From positions 432,603,529 to 432,667,528 of the forward strand of contig NC_058522.1 in NCBI RefSeq assembly GCF_904849725.1: a DNA stretch of 64,000 nt, written 5' to 3'. The stretch is from Hordeum vulgare subsp. vulgare (Eukaryota > Streptophyta > Magnoliopsida > Poales > Poaceae). A program made the translations under genes and the position numbers. Within the stretch, counting starts at the first letter, position 1; the number at the start of each line of letters is the position of its first letter. Under the pieces are notes generated by a model. The model saw only the letters and a list, made by a program, of their open reading frames with translations, had not been told where the DNA came from and searched no databases. Below are positions 11,401 through 22,618 of the stretch, one piece after another.

Positions 11401-12900
11401 ACAAGACTGTTGACTTCTTTGGAGTCAAGCATTACGTTGGTAAAACGTTGAGCATTGTTTAAATCGCCGTCATAATGACACATCAGTACATCTCGGCGAC
11501 TTAGGGGCATAATGCACCATTTTACCCAGCATCGAATTAAATCAATCCCGGTCAAACCATTAGCATTCAAAGCTTTTAGCTGTGGCCAACCAAATTTGTG
11601 GGCGGCTCGTTCTTCCTAGGTCAGAGCCTCGAGGAGTTGGGAGTCCATTGGAAGACGCTCTTCTTTGTAACCCGACAAAGGGTTTTCTCGAGCTGGTGCA
11701 GTATTCTTGCAATAGAACCAGGTTTTTCCCCAACCTTTGGGTGGCTGGGTAAGGCTGGAGCAGGAAAGCCAATTTCACGTCACCTCTGGATTTTGATCCC
11801 ACCGAGTTCTAAGCTGCGACCGTCAGCCCATTCTATTTGGCGGTTTAAATAGAAGAATTCCCTAAATAAGGGAACAATGGATTCTATTCCTAGATATGCT
11901 TCACAAAAGACCTGAAACTAACATAAGTTGCTGATGGAGTTGGGACTTAGATCTTGGGGTGAAGGTTGAAAAAGTTGAGGGCATCCCGAAAGAATTTTGA
12001 ACCGGGAGGAGAGAAGCCTCGTTCTAAATGATCTGCGAAAACTACTACTTCCCCTTCGGCAGGTTGAGCTCGCACTTCTCCAGCAGTGGTGGCTCTCCAT
12101 CAAATATTTTCTTAGGATACAAGTTCCCCACTAACACGAATCTTTGCAAGGCGGCTTCATCAATGTCAGAAGGTACCCAGTCACACTTTGATGGTTTCAA
12201 CATGACTTTCAGAATTGGAAAAACGCAAGCTGCATAAGCATGATTGGCGGGTTATTCTAACAAAATAAATTGCTGGGAGAAGTGAGGAGTTTAATAAATA
12301 GGCAATAAAGAAATTCATTACACTTGAGTCACCTGAATACAAGGTGGCTCACGAAGGTGGCGAGTTATAAAATATTTAAACCGGCTTATGAGAAGGTAAC
12401 ATTGGATCACGAGGAAACTATGATGTTGGATTCTACTAAGTGTTGGATAAACAGTTTTCTTTCAAAGCACAGAGAAAGATGGGTCTACCAACAGTACGAA
12501 AAATAAAAATTAATGGCTCACATAACATTGAAGAATGGTGGTGGAAACAACTAATGACCACAAGGTTCTTGCAAAAGTATCTATGAAGTTCGTGTGAGAT
12601 TGATTTCATGTCCGTTCCGCAACTTGTCAATGGGGAGTATCTTGCTAAAGGAATCAGATGGACTCATGCTATTAATGGTGGCACGATGAACCCTAAGAAC
12701 TCCGGTGAGCCATGGAGAGCGATCTAAATAGATCTACTACAGGAGATGAAGACGTACCTGATGGCGTCGACGGAGGTAGAAGAAGGTTGTGGCTCGGTGC
12801 AGAAGACGTGCGGTGGCGAAACCCTTGCGTCGGAATGTTCGCCGGAGGAAGGCGTAGCGGCGGCGCATCGTGGATTGAATACTCGAGGTAGAAGAAGAAG
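8476..12900 (-). pseudogene. Antisense multi-exon gene of Tat element (putative 'transposase, gypsy type' family, PF04195-like)
   Basis: Function unknown. Reading the minus strand I can trace exons with GT donors: about 12900-12758 (5' exon, donor 12757), 12215-11319 (donor 11318), 11250-11097, 11029-10779, 10552-10054, 9443-9165 and 9129-8476 (stop 8476-8478). The second exon matches the grass family with CDWVPSDID, then FADHLERGFSPPGSKFFRD, LNRQIEWADG and LIRCWVKWCIMPLSRRD; from memory this resembles PF04195. The middle exons are low-complexity, Ser/Lys/Pro-rich; exon 9443-9165 is a coiled coil (ERAALVKRAENAEGQLKQ). The last exon begins with LMSHLLLACPRSTNLQDDY. It is broken by a stop at about 12050, frameshifts near 11990 and 8600, and a TGA in the coiled-coil exon. 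Exon ends rest on splice-site reading and family memory. Confidence 0.7.
9596..10014. repeat. 75-bp tandem repeat array with internal dyad
   Basis: Five full units (9596-9669, 9670-9744, 9745-9819, 9820-9894, 9895-9969) and a partial sixth. Each unit has the form GACCCG..CTCATCTTCAAGAAGATGACCCG, CTTGGGGGCTACAGG, then TTGAAGTTTTCAAGATTATT. CATCTTC-AA-GAAGATG is a perfect 7-bp inverted repeat in units 1, 2 and 4 and slightly decayed in the others. The array fills most of the intron between the exons ending at 10054 and starting at 9443 of the antisense gene. Not CRISPR: no unique spacers, eukaryotic context. Confidence 0.9.
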
Positions 12901-12939
12901 AGAAGCTAGGGTAAAAGTAAAATGAGATTTCCCCGTCGG

Positions 12940-12947
12940 TATTTAAA
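12940..12947 (-). promoter_or_regulatory. Candidate TATA box of antisense gene
   Basis: On the minus strand TTTAAATA is followed by a pyrimidine-rich leader (CTTCTCTTCTTCTTC) and an ATG at 12868-12866, spacing normal for a plant core promoter. Inference only. Confidence 0.35.
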
Positions 12948-13238
12948 GACCGAGGGGGAATTGGAAACGGAAGGCGCAGGAATTTAGGGGACGCCGTAAA
13001 TTTTGGGATTGATGGCGCCTCGATTATCGGTCCGGACAGATAGACAAAAGGATCTGTTGGGATGACGTCATGAAGATTCCTGAAATTTCAGAATTGCTCG
13101 CGTCATTAATCTTTGTAGGAGAAAATCAAGAGAAGCTTATAAGCCGACAAGTCCTCTGTTGGGAGCTGGTGAAGGTTTTGACTGAGCCGCCAAACGTATA
13201 AGGAATGTTTATTGACATGAATAAAGTTTAAGTCAATC

Positions 13239-13797
13239 TGGGGCCTAATATTGGGATATTATCCCGTCGTGAGACCTGCCCTAGGGGGGCAGGTCAGGAT
13301 AATGGCGGCTCAATATTCCATGCTCAAGATGGGCCATGACTTATGAAGCGGAAGACACAAGGTATATATCGTGAGAGCCGGCTGCAACCCAAGACATGAA
13401 GAAGGTGACTTACGACCCATATGGGAAAAGAGTCGCCTAGAGTTTCCTTGCATAGGGAACAAGGAAAGTTAGAAACGTACCAGCTCATGAATCGTAATAT
13501 GACCCGGACTCTTGTAAACCTAGAGCCTCGACTTGTATATAAAGGCAAGTCTCTAGTGTTTATATGGCTAAGTTAACATCAATCGGGAGCTAGGTCAGGC
13601 GAATCCGCACTCTTGTAATAGATTTCCACAACAATATACACATAGCAGGACGTAGGCTTTTACCTCAATCTGAGGGGCCGAACCTGGGTAAACTCGTCTC
13701 CCGTTTCCCGAACAACCCCTTTGAGTCGCCACATAATTGCGATGGCTTCACCACTAAGTCCTTTCACGAGAACATATGCCGTGACAAAACCACGACA
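13239..13797 (+). repeat. 3' LTR of Tat element T1
   Basis: About 560 bp. The right end CACGACA at 13797 resembles the GACACCGACA end of the related LTR at 49458-49927, and both share the phrase CCGAACCTGGGTAAA (13679-13693) and a TATATAAA box (13536-13543 here). The left end TGGGGCCTAATATTGG is my best guess. Confidence 0.55.
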
Positions 13798-15289
13798 ACA
13801 GGGATAGAAGCGCATCTTGTCGTTTCGCAAGAATGGATATGGTTACAAGTACATGTACTAAAAAGATGAGTATATGGAATTGGCTTACACTCGCCATGAG
13901 CTACATCAAGTTCACATCAATACAACAATATACAGTCATCATGAAGAAGAGCAGGGTCCGACTACGGACGAAAATAAACGATAAAAGAACGACGTCCATC
14001 CTTGCTATCCCAGGCTGCCGGCGCGGAACCATTCAAGATCGATGATGAACAAGAAGAAGAAAACTCCAAATAGCACAATCATCGCGCTCACGTCATAATA
14101 TCACTTTACCTATACCCGCAACTCGTGTTGTAGTAATCTGTGAGCCACATGGACTTAACATCTCATTTTCAAAGGTATTAAGACTAGCAAAGCTTAATGG
14201 CTAAGGTATGGTTAAGTGGTGAGGCTGCAACAAGCGACTAAGCATTTATTTGAGTTGGCTAACTTATGAGTACGAGAATACAAGAGGGGGATGATCTACG
14301 CATAATCGAACGTGAACTAATAATGACCAAATGAATGATCCTGAACACCTACTTACGTCACACATAACCCCACCATGTCCTCAGTCAGAGAAGGAGCTCA
14401 CGAAAGAGACAGTCACGGTTACGCACACAGTTGGCAAGTTTTAATTAAGTTTACTTCAGGTCATCTAGAACCGGATGTTATACAAAGTTTCCAAGTTCTC
14501 CACATAACCGCGGGCACGACTTTCCGAAAGATTTAACCCTGCAGGGGTGCTCCAACTAGCCCATCACAAATTACCACAAGTCGCATAGAAAGCCTCGATC
14601 GCAAAACTCGTGATCTCCTCGGATTCCTTAATGGAAAACCTCAACTCTGAGATAGCCCAAAGCATCACCGGAATCCCGATGCACAAGATATTTCGTAAAA
14701 GGTAAAACAAGTCCAGCAATGCCGCCCGACGTGTCGACGATCCTGATAGGAGCCGCGTATCTCGTTCTCAGGACACGACCGGATGGGAAAGCCTGCGAGT
14801 GAAACCAAACCTCAAGTTGCCTCGTGGTGGCCCTGCAGTGTTCCCTTTTTGTACCAACACTCATGAGGAGCACTGGACCGGGGGTTGATTAATTATCCGC
14901 GAGTGCCGGCGGGTCCCTATGCTTTTTATTAGATATTAGGCAAATGTAGTACCAAAGTTGGGACTTGCCAGACAAGATTTAACTAAGACAAATCATCAAG
15001 GGGGTCCCCATAACAACCCCGATCGTGTTAGGAGCGCTCAACTATGGAATATAACACTGGTAGCCGAAACTAAGGCGACAAAGGTGGAACATAACACTAG
15101 GCTACAAAGGCCGAGCCTTCCACCTTTTACCAAGTATATAGGTGCGTTAATTTAAATCAATCATCAATACCTATAATAATTCTAGACTCCCTAGAAATTC
15201 CCATGTTAATTAGATTTTATGAGCCGTTAATCTCGTGTGGGACCGAGTTATTACGGTGTAGATCTAAGCATAAAATTCAGAGCCAAAGA
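13798..15289 (-). repeat. Del/Tekay-type gypsy LTR, part 1
   Basis: No genes. The sequence resembles the very long LTRs of Tekay-type Triticeae elements, e.g. around CCCTGCAGGGGTGCTCCAAC (14538-14557) and GCGGGCACGACTTTCCGAAAG. I read it as one LTR with 17868-20773, interrupted by a Helitron. The left edge touches the T1 LTR end, so T1 probably inserted in or next to it. Short open frames here are not conserved proteins. Confidence 0.6.
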
Positions 15290-15536
15290 TCTCTTTATTA
15301 AAAAAACATTGTCGATCTCTCTCCAACCTCTCTCTTCTTCACGTCAAGCACCATTTACTAATTCAACATCATCCATCCGATCTTAGTCATTTACAGCCGG
15401 TTGATCAAATACAACACAAGAGTCCTCGCGTTGTGTCTTACTTGAACAACTTTTACTATAAAAAACTCTTCTACGTGCGAGCCCTCAAGAAACCCTAGCT
15501 TAGTTCTCTCCATATGGCATCCTTAAATTTGAAGCG

Positions 15537-15692
15537 TTATACCGGACGGCCTTGCGGCTGACGGGCATCCTCGACTATACGGCCTCTCACGTGGGACTCC
15601 ATGTTGACCTCTCCCATCATGACGTAGCGCGGCTGCTTGACGTGGGTGCAGGGGCTGTAAGGCGGAGGCCACTGGATCGATTCCCATTGAGG
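15537..15692 (-). pseudogene. Possible captured terminal exon inside Helitron
   Basis: A 51-codon minus-strand frame with a stop at 15537-15539 reads plausibly as protein (WPPPYSPCTHVKQPRYVMMG, then EVNMESHVRGRIVEDAR). It begins directly after a splice-acceptor-like AG (15694-15693) that follows a pyrimidine-containing stretch. I do not recognise the protein family. Helitrons commonly capture exons with pieces of intron, which would fit. The segment is short, so a chance frame remains possible. Confidence 0.35.
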
Positions 15693-16169
15693 CTAGCTAG
15701 CAGTACAACAAGTTGGAAACACATGCACATAGTACAGCCGGGGCTAATTGATTTTCTCAGTTAGTTTGGTCGATACTTTTATCTGGCAGCAAAACACACC
15801 GGTGCCAATGTGCGAGATGAATAGATGTTGAGTTGTGCGCCTGTATTGGCCAAGGACGCCAGGTAGGATGAGACGCCGGCCTCGACTTGTGGCATTTTAT
15901 AGGTGCACTACAAGTAACCAAGCAAATTCAGGGTAGGGTCTTTATTTCTTAGGTTCTATTGCATTATGTTGGCTCTGTCCCCGTTCACACATTGCACGAC
16001 CATTTCCGCTTGCTGGCACGTATGTACGTTGCCTACCGACTACTATCATGCATGCTAGACGCACCACGCACAGGTACACGAACAATGCTTGATCTATACT
16101 CCTTGGATATACACACGTACAAGGAAGCACGCATACATGGAGATGGATTGATTCTGGAGCACTCATGAG

Positions 16170-17838
16170 GTAGCTTGCACAAACTTGGTACTGATCGATC
16201 AGGTATATATAGTTGATTATAGAGGGTCATTGTACAGGTATACAAAGAACATATTCTATCTAATAACGTGCAGGATAAACTGGGCCAATATTTGTTAGGT
16301 ATAACAGTTTATGTCGCCTTCATTGTCATGTCTAATTTGCTAACCGCGTGTATGGGATATATACCTACAATATGATACAAAAGAATTAGAAACACTTACA
16401 TTAATGATGTGGTTCTGTTATAATCTATTTGTAGTGTCAAGATTTTGTTTTCCAGATGCTTTTTAAGTAGCGTTCCATCATTACATATTAGAATGTAATT
16501 TCGTTTCTTTTGTGGTGCTTGATTTCTCCGTCCTACATAGAGGACAAAGCAAACACATTTTTATATCGTACATAATGTAAACTCAATAAAGTGTTTCTTG
16601 ACTTTGTACCTTATCTATATTGTTTTTTATTGTATATTAGTTCTATGCAAGACCGGTTGTACAAATAGAAATTAAATTCAACAAACTATGTCACAAGTTC
16701 ATGTGTTTCGTTTCGTATACTATAATTTTCAACAGAAGCAACACCCCGATAATCTGGTGCTTAATCTTTTTTTTATCACTGAACAACTTGAGAGCATTCT
16801 AATTCTTGATTTTTGTTTTCAGGGAGGAATTGTTGAGGTTTTCATGGCATCTCTACTTGGGTAAACGGAAAAGAGTACTACATGTAAATCTTTGAATATG
16901 AGGTCGATCTATTCTGCTTCAAGAATTATGCATTTCTTATAGTTAGTTGATCCAGACAATACAATTATATAATACACTTTGCAGATATAGTATCTATTAT
17001 TAACTGAATTTGACCAACTTCCTTTGTTGTCTGTAATTATGAGCGTTGAAGCCAAGGCTAGCGTTGGAAATTTTGATTTTGCGTAAATGTAGTAGTCCTC
17101 CTCTGTATGATTTGTATTTCTAGAAAACTTCAATGGTAGAATCCACACCTACATTTCTATTTCTTAATCATATTTCTATTTGGAAAAACTATAGAACTAT
17201 TTGCACATTACTCAATGTGCAAACTTTTGGCACATAACATTATTGGTTGTTGTTGCTAGATCTCCATGACCACGCATTTCCATTGTGATTTTTATTAAAT
17301 ACAAGTAGTATAGGTTTAACATCTCTGCTCAAACCTATTTCTATTTCAAATCAATCAAGTTTATGTCACTTCGATAATTAAATATATCATATAAATCTAG
17401 AAGTTCATGATTTTTATCAAATTTCTACAATTATAGTTCTTTATACATATTTGATTCCACACGGAGTCAACAATCCTGCATTCGGAATTGTTGATTGTCA
17501 TGCTCCCGTTTATCCAATAAAATTTTGTCTATCTTGGTGTTTTTTGGCACACTCTTTTTGTATTTTGGTTGTTATTTTTTCACATTTGATTATAAAATAG
17601 CCACATCACACAATATATCCACTATAGACTGAGCATAAATGAGCATGATAATGCTTCGAAATTTTCTACATGCATTTGATAACATTGTTTTGAAGGATAG
17701 AAGTGATATTATTTATATTTGCTATATTTTTCATAATTTTGAGTAATATTGATTTTTATACATATTGCATGTTCCCAAAAAATGCAAGTAGAAACAATGT
17801 TTTCCATTAAATTTTACTAAGCTTATATGTAATGCTAG
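16170..17838. other. AT-rich noncoding Helitron interior
   Basis: No gene or repeat that I can support. Base composition is clearly more AT-rich than the GC-rich LTR segments on either side. Confidence 0.5.
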
Positions 17839-17867
17839 CTCGTGCAGGTGCACGGGTTCATGACTAG
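17839..17867 (+). other. Helitron 3' hairpin and CTAG terminus
   Basis: Seven-base stem CTCGTGC / GCACGGG with one G-T pair and an AGGT loop, then TTCATGA and CTAG, then host T at 17868. Confidence 0.55.
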
Positions 17868-20773
17868 TATCATTAATATGGTGATATAACAAGGAACCCA
17901 TGTTATCACATGGAAGCAACTTCACCCGCAACTAGCAACGCTATCAAATGGTTAAGCAAGTGGTAACATAGCCAATCAGTGGTTTGCTAGGTTGTAGAAA
18001 AGGTTGAAGGTTTTCATGGCAATGTTGAGAGGCTGACATTTAACAGGTGGTAGACAGCGAGACATAACGAAAGAAACAAGACAACTAGCGTGGCATTGAT
18101 AGTAATGGTATCTAGGGAAATGATCATCTTCTTGTGATCCCGCTTGGAAGAAGAACGACTCTGTGAAGCAGACGAACCTACGTAGTCGAACGGATCCTCA
18201 CATTCCGATACGCTTGCGGAACTCTGTCGAGATGGAGGAAACCGAAACAACTATCAACACACAATATACACCACAACACATGCATGATATGATGCACATC
18301 CTAATATGATGCATGTCCATTTCAATTATGCAAGGCAACCGAAACAACTATCAACACACAATATACACCACAACACATGCATGATATGATGCACATCCTA
18401 ATATGATGCATGTCCATTTCAATTATGCAAGGCATGACATGGCAATCCACAACAGTCAAACACTACACATTAAGTGAAGCTCAATATGCAACGAGTTGCA
18501 TATTGACGAAACTCCATATACGAATTATTTAGTTCACTCCCGTTTAAGTACACGACAATATTAAATGTTGTTTAAACATGGCAAGAGGTGAAGCATGTGA
18601 TTCTACACGTCATACTAGCCGGTTCACACAGAAGAACATTGAACGGAGCTACGGTTAAAAGATACGTGCCACACAATATTTTATGCCAAGATTGCAACAT
18701 GCGTGCAATTGACAACCACAACACCGTTCTGGTTCTGGTAAATCGACGGGATACTGGTGCCAACGAATCGTGACCATGTAATGCTAAATAATAATGGGGT
18801 GATCCCGGATACCGGGTTCCCATGTGTCAGAGGCATGAATATGGGGTACCTGCAACTAACATGGCCTATACAAAACGGACAACAACGCAACTCATAAAAC
18901 AACACATTCGGTCCATATGTGATCGTCTCGGTGGTTATACCTTTGAAGCATGCCTCTCGGAGCGGATCGAGTCGTCATGGTGTAGATGACATGGTTGTCG
19001 TGGACATATTGGAAGTAGACGTTCCCGCGACGGTAGTTGAAGTAGTTGTACACGGGTCGACAAAGAACTTGACGGATCCGATGTCCTTTCACGTCGTAGT
19101 GGTAGTAGTTCTACCCGCACCCGTAGTAGTACACCAGAAGTAGTCATCCAAGGCGTCTGTCTTGGGGGTTCTGCATGTAGTCGAACTCGAGGTGGTCTTG
19201 GATTTGATGGTCTTGGTTCCCCATGGTTAGATGCGTCCGGGGACATCACGACCAACGAAGAGGCCAAGTGAGGAAGGGGCACCTCTTGGTCAATGATGCT
19301 GGATACGCTCCTGAGCAGAGCATGCACAACGGCAGCAAGTGGAGCAAGCACGACGATGCAGCAGGAAGGAGGCATGCGAGAAGGATTTGGCTGCTGGAGC
19401 CCACCTGGCGGTGGCTCCAGGAGGCGCGACCAACACGCATGGCGAGGTGCTCGGGTCCACCTCCTCTCGAACAGGAGGCTGCAGCAAGAGGCGATGCTGG
19501 AGCAGCGGGGTTAGGCAGCAACGCGGCGACCCGAGACAAGGTGGTCGCCGGCGGAGCATGGCAGGCGCGGGGCAAGCGAGCTGCTGGGCCGGGGACGGGG
19601 CGAGGTCGCCGGGATCCGACAGATCTAGAGCTGTGGCGACCGGAGAAGGTCCCAACAACGACGGATTGCGGGGTGGCCGACAACGGTTGCAGCTGCGGCG
19701 GGCTGGAGGCAAGGAGGGGAAGCAGGTTGGCAGCGGAGCTGATTGCTGCTGCTCGCGACGACGAGATCGAGCACGAGCTGTGGGTGGCGGCGCAGACTTG
19801 CAAGAAAAGGAGGCGCAGGCGCGCTGGGGCTTCGGGCGCAGGGCATCAGGTGGGTGCGACTCCACAGTGCACGGGAGGAGCAGCTCGGGAGGAGCTCACA
19901 CGCAGGCTGCGCGGGGCGGGGGCAACGGGATCGAGGCCTCCCTCGATCTTCTATGGGTGCTGGGGTCTCGGACCGAGGAGGGGATCGAGTGGAGGCTGGC
20001 TGTGGTTGGCCCAACGGGGAAAACGAGGTGGGGCGGCGACGCTGCGGGCTTAGGGTGGCTAGGGCTAGGTTTTGTCTGAAATGGGCTAGGGATAGACTAC
20101 ATAGCAATTGGATTAGCTTTAGGGGCATTTGGGCCCTGTGATTAAATCGGACAATTAGAAATAACTAGGTTAGGGAGTCCAGTGGACAAACCGATGATAG
20201 TTTGCGGTAAAACAGGGTCGATCCAGATCCAACGGTCAAGACCGTTGGGTTCAGATTCCGGGAGGTTTTCGGGCTATATTGCGTGCAGGTCGGTGCATTA
20301 TGTAGAGAGGCTAGGCGGAGATGAGAGAGAAAACGGGCAAACCGGCGATAGAGTTTAAAACAACGAAAAAGTTTGACGGAATGACCGACTATAGTGCCGC
20401 TATAGGTTTAACGGTTCGGGTAACAAATGAACTCCGACAGCGACGAAAATTGATAGGCGACCTACCTGCACTATATTTAGACCGCATGCCAAGTTTCAAC
20501 CCAATCCGAGAAGGTTTCATACACCCCTTTAAAAACAATATTTAATGATGTCACGGGCGCATGCGTGTGTGGTTGGTCTCAAAATGGTCAATGGGAAAAC
20601 AGAGAGAACCGGTAACTAATAACGGATGCCAGTTTTGAAAACTAGCGGCAACGGAGAGCCGATGCAATGCGGATGATGCAAATGATGCGATGATGAGTGC
20701 GTCAAACAAATAATCACATGGAGGTAACAGAATAAAAAGGGGAATCTTCTGGAGCGTCGGTGTCGGGCTGTTA
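17868..20773 (-). repeat. Del/Tekay-type gypsy LTR, part 2
   Basis: On the minus strand the LTR begins TGTAACAGCCCGACACC at 20773 and continues leftwards. A GC-rich block at about 19220-20080 gives long open frames on both strands, but these have strand-symmetric, Ala/Arg/Pro/Gly-rich composition and are not genes. A 97-bp duplication lies at 18240-18433. The right end abuts a truncated copia LTR, suggesting this element inserted into it and lost the left remainder. Confidence 0.6.
18240..18433. repeat. Perfect 97-bp tandem duplication
   Basis: 18240-18336 and 18337-18433 are identical by eye, starting AACCGAAACAACTATC and ending TTATGCAAGGC. A very recent duplication in old LTR sequence, or an assembly artefact. 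Confidence 0.9.
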
Positions 20774-21353
20774 CAGCCAGCCACCCAACTTGGGTGGCAA
20801 GGCACCTAAGTGGGAGGGGCACCCTAACTCTAGACGCCGCCCCACCTTGGCTGCCGGCCCCTAGCAGAAACCCTAGGGCGCCCTACCCTCCTCCCTTCCC
20901 CCTATATATAGAGAGGGAGAGAGAGGGCAGCCGCACCACAACTTGCCATGGCGCTACTCCTCCTCTCCATGGTAGTTCTTCTCCGTTAAACATCGCACGA
21001 CGAAGCCGTGCTAAGCTGTCACCACCATCACTTCACCATGCCGTCGTGCTGTCGGAGGACTCAGGCTGCTAATTCACCATCGCTCGCTGGATCAAGGAGG
21101 TGAAGGTGTCATCAAGATGTACATGTGTTCAGCGCGGAGGTGCCATCCGTTTGGTGCTTGATTGGGAGTTTGTGGGAGGGATCTTGACCAAATCACGAAG
21201 ATGTACCAGTACATCAACCGCGTTCTTGAATGCTTCCGCTTAGTGATCTACAAGGGTATGTAGATTCAATCTCTCCCCTAGTATATGTGCATCTCCTAGA
21301 TTGATATTGGTGAGTGTAGGATTTTTTTGTTTCCCATGGAACATTCCCCAATA
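20774..21353 (+). repeat. 5' LTR of C1, left part missing
   Basis: Corresponds to 48423-48996 of the 3' LTR. Contains the TATA box CTATATATAG (20911-20920 region) and ends CCCCAATA, a decayed CCCCAACA. Confidence 0.85.
20912..20920 (+). promoter_or_regulatory. TATA box in C1 5' LTR
   Basis: CTATATATA follows a C-rich stretch, in the same place as the TATA boxes of the C2 LTRs (27193-27200 and 46001-46008) and of the C1 3' LTR (about 48544-48552). Confidence 0.65.
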
Positions 21354-21354
21354 G

Positions 21355-21367
21355 TGGCATCATGAGC
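21355..21367 (+). promoter_or_regulatory. Degenerate primer-binding site of C1
   Basis: TGGCATCATGAGC, one base off the TGGCATCAGAGC seen in C2 (27638-27649), both variants of the initiator-Met tRNA site used by copia elements. Confidence 0.7.
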
Positions 21368-22618
21368 TAAGTCTATGCATAGATGACATCACGAGTAGAA
21401 CACAAAGGAGTTTGTGGGCGTTGATATTCAGATTTCTTCCCGCCTTAGTCTTTTTTTGATTCAGCGGTATTGTGGGATGAAGAGGCCCGGACTAACTTTA
21501 CTCGTCCACGCATGAGAGAACGGTTCCATCGATTGACATGTAACTTTGTTGCATAAGATGGCTGGCGGGTGTCTATCTCTCCCACCTTAGTTGAATCATA
21601 TTCGACAAAGGCGGTCCTTGTAGAAGTTAAATAGCAACTTTCATATCATCGTCGTGGTTTTGCATAGGTAAGAAGCGTTCTTACTAGATACCCATAGCAG
21701 CCATGTAAAACATGCAACGGCAAATTAGAGGACGTCTAACTTGTTGTTGCAGGGTATGTTGTGATATGATATGGCCAAAGACATGATGATATATATTTGA
21801 TGTATGAGATGATCATGTTGTAATAGTTAATATAGACTTGCATGTTGATGCTACGGCAACCGGCAGGAACCATATGGTTGTCTTTAATTATTGCATGACC
21901 TGCGTGTCAATCATTAAACGCTATGTAATGCTTTACTTTATCACTAAGCGGTAGCAATAGTAGTAGAAGCATGGTTGGCGCGACAAACTTGATGGCAACA
22001 CGATGATGGAGATCATCATGTTGTGTCGGTGACAATGGAGATCATGTCAGTGCTTTGGAGATGGAGATCAAAAGCACAAGATCATGACCATATCATGTCA
22101 CTTATGATTTGCATGTGATGTTAATCCTTTTATGCACCTTGTTTTGCTTAGGATGACCGTAGCATTATAAGGTGATCCCTCGCTAAAATTTCAAGATAAA
22201 ATTGTGTTCTCCCCAAGTGTGCACCGTTGCAGAAGTTCATCGCTTCGAAGCACCACGTGATGATCGGGTGTGATAGACTCTACGTTCACATACAACGGGT
22301 GCAAGATAGTTTTACACATGCGGAACACTTGGGTTAAACTTGACGAGCCTAGCATGTACAGACATGGACTCAAACCACAATAGACCGAAAGGTCGAACAT
22401 GAGCCATGTAGTAGATATGATCAACATGAAGATGTTCACCATTGAAACCACCTCATCTCACGTGATGATCGGACTTGGGTTGGCGGATTTAGATCATGTA
22501 CCACTCGTGTGACTAGAGGGATGTTAATTTGAGCGGGAGTTCTTAGTAATATGATTAACTAAACTCATTATCTTGAACAATAGTCTAAGTAATCTTTGCA
22601 AATTTATGTCGTAGATCA
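21368..22618 (+). other. Untranslated leader of C1
   Basis: About 1.25 kb without a gene, collinear with the C2 leader (27650-28893). Long gag leaders of this kind are usual in BARE-1/Angela elements. Confidence 0.75.

Larger units (their letters stand above)
6031..13797 (+). mobile_element. Ty3/gypsy element, Tat lineage, 5' truncated (T1)
   Basis: The element starts abruptly inside pol soon after the G1 primer site and ends with an LTR near 13239-13797. Order on the plus strand is end of RNase H/integrase (6040-7354), a long 3' region holding an antisense gene (8476-12900, minus), then the LTR. An extra antisense ORF between pol and the 3' LTR is a known feature of some Tat-lineage plant elements. 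The phrases GACTCGCC, GAGTCGCC and CTTGGGGGCTA recur throughout. The 5' LTR, gag, protease and RT are missing. Confidence 0.75.
15290..17867 (+). mobile_element. Probable non-autonomous Helitron
   Basis: The 3' end has the Helitron signature: a hairpin (CTCGTGC...GCACGGG, 17839-17856), then nine bases, then CTAG (17864-17867) followed by a host T. The candidate 5' end TCTCTTTATTAAAAAA at 15290 follows a host A and has the TC start and AT-rich form of grass Helitrons, but is less certain. The interior right half is AT-rich and noncoding. Both flanks look like the same Tekay-type LTR. No Rep/helicase is present. Confidence 0.5.

Noticed and set aside
16080..16110. Alternative Helitron 5' end (TCTATACTCC after GA)
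   Set aside because: Would leave 15290-16085 unexplained and is less AT-rich than typical grass Helitron starts; 15290 fits the flanking LTR better, though neither is proven.
19223..20128. Several overlapping long open frames (up to about 276 codons) on both strands
   Set aside because: They lie in a GC-rich block of a Tekay-type LTR, are open on both strands with Ala/Arg/Gly/Pro-rich composition, and show no domain or splice structure.
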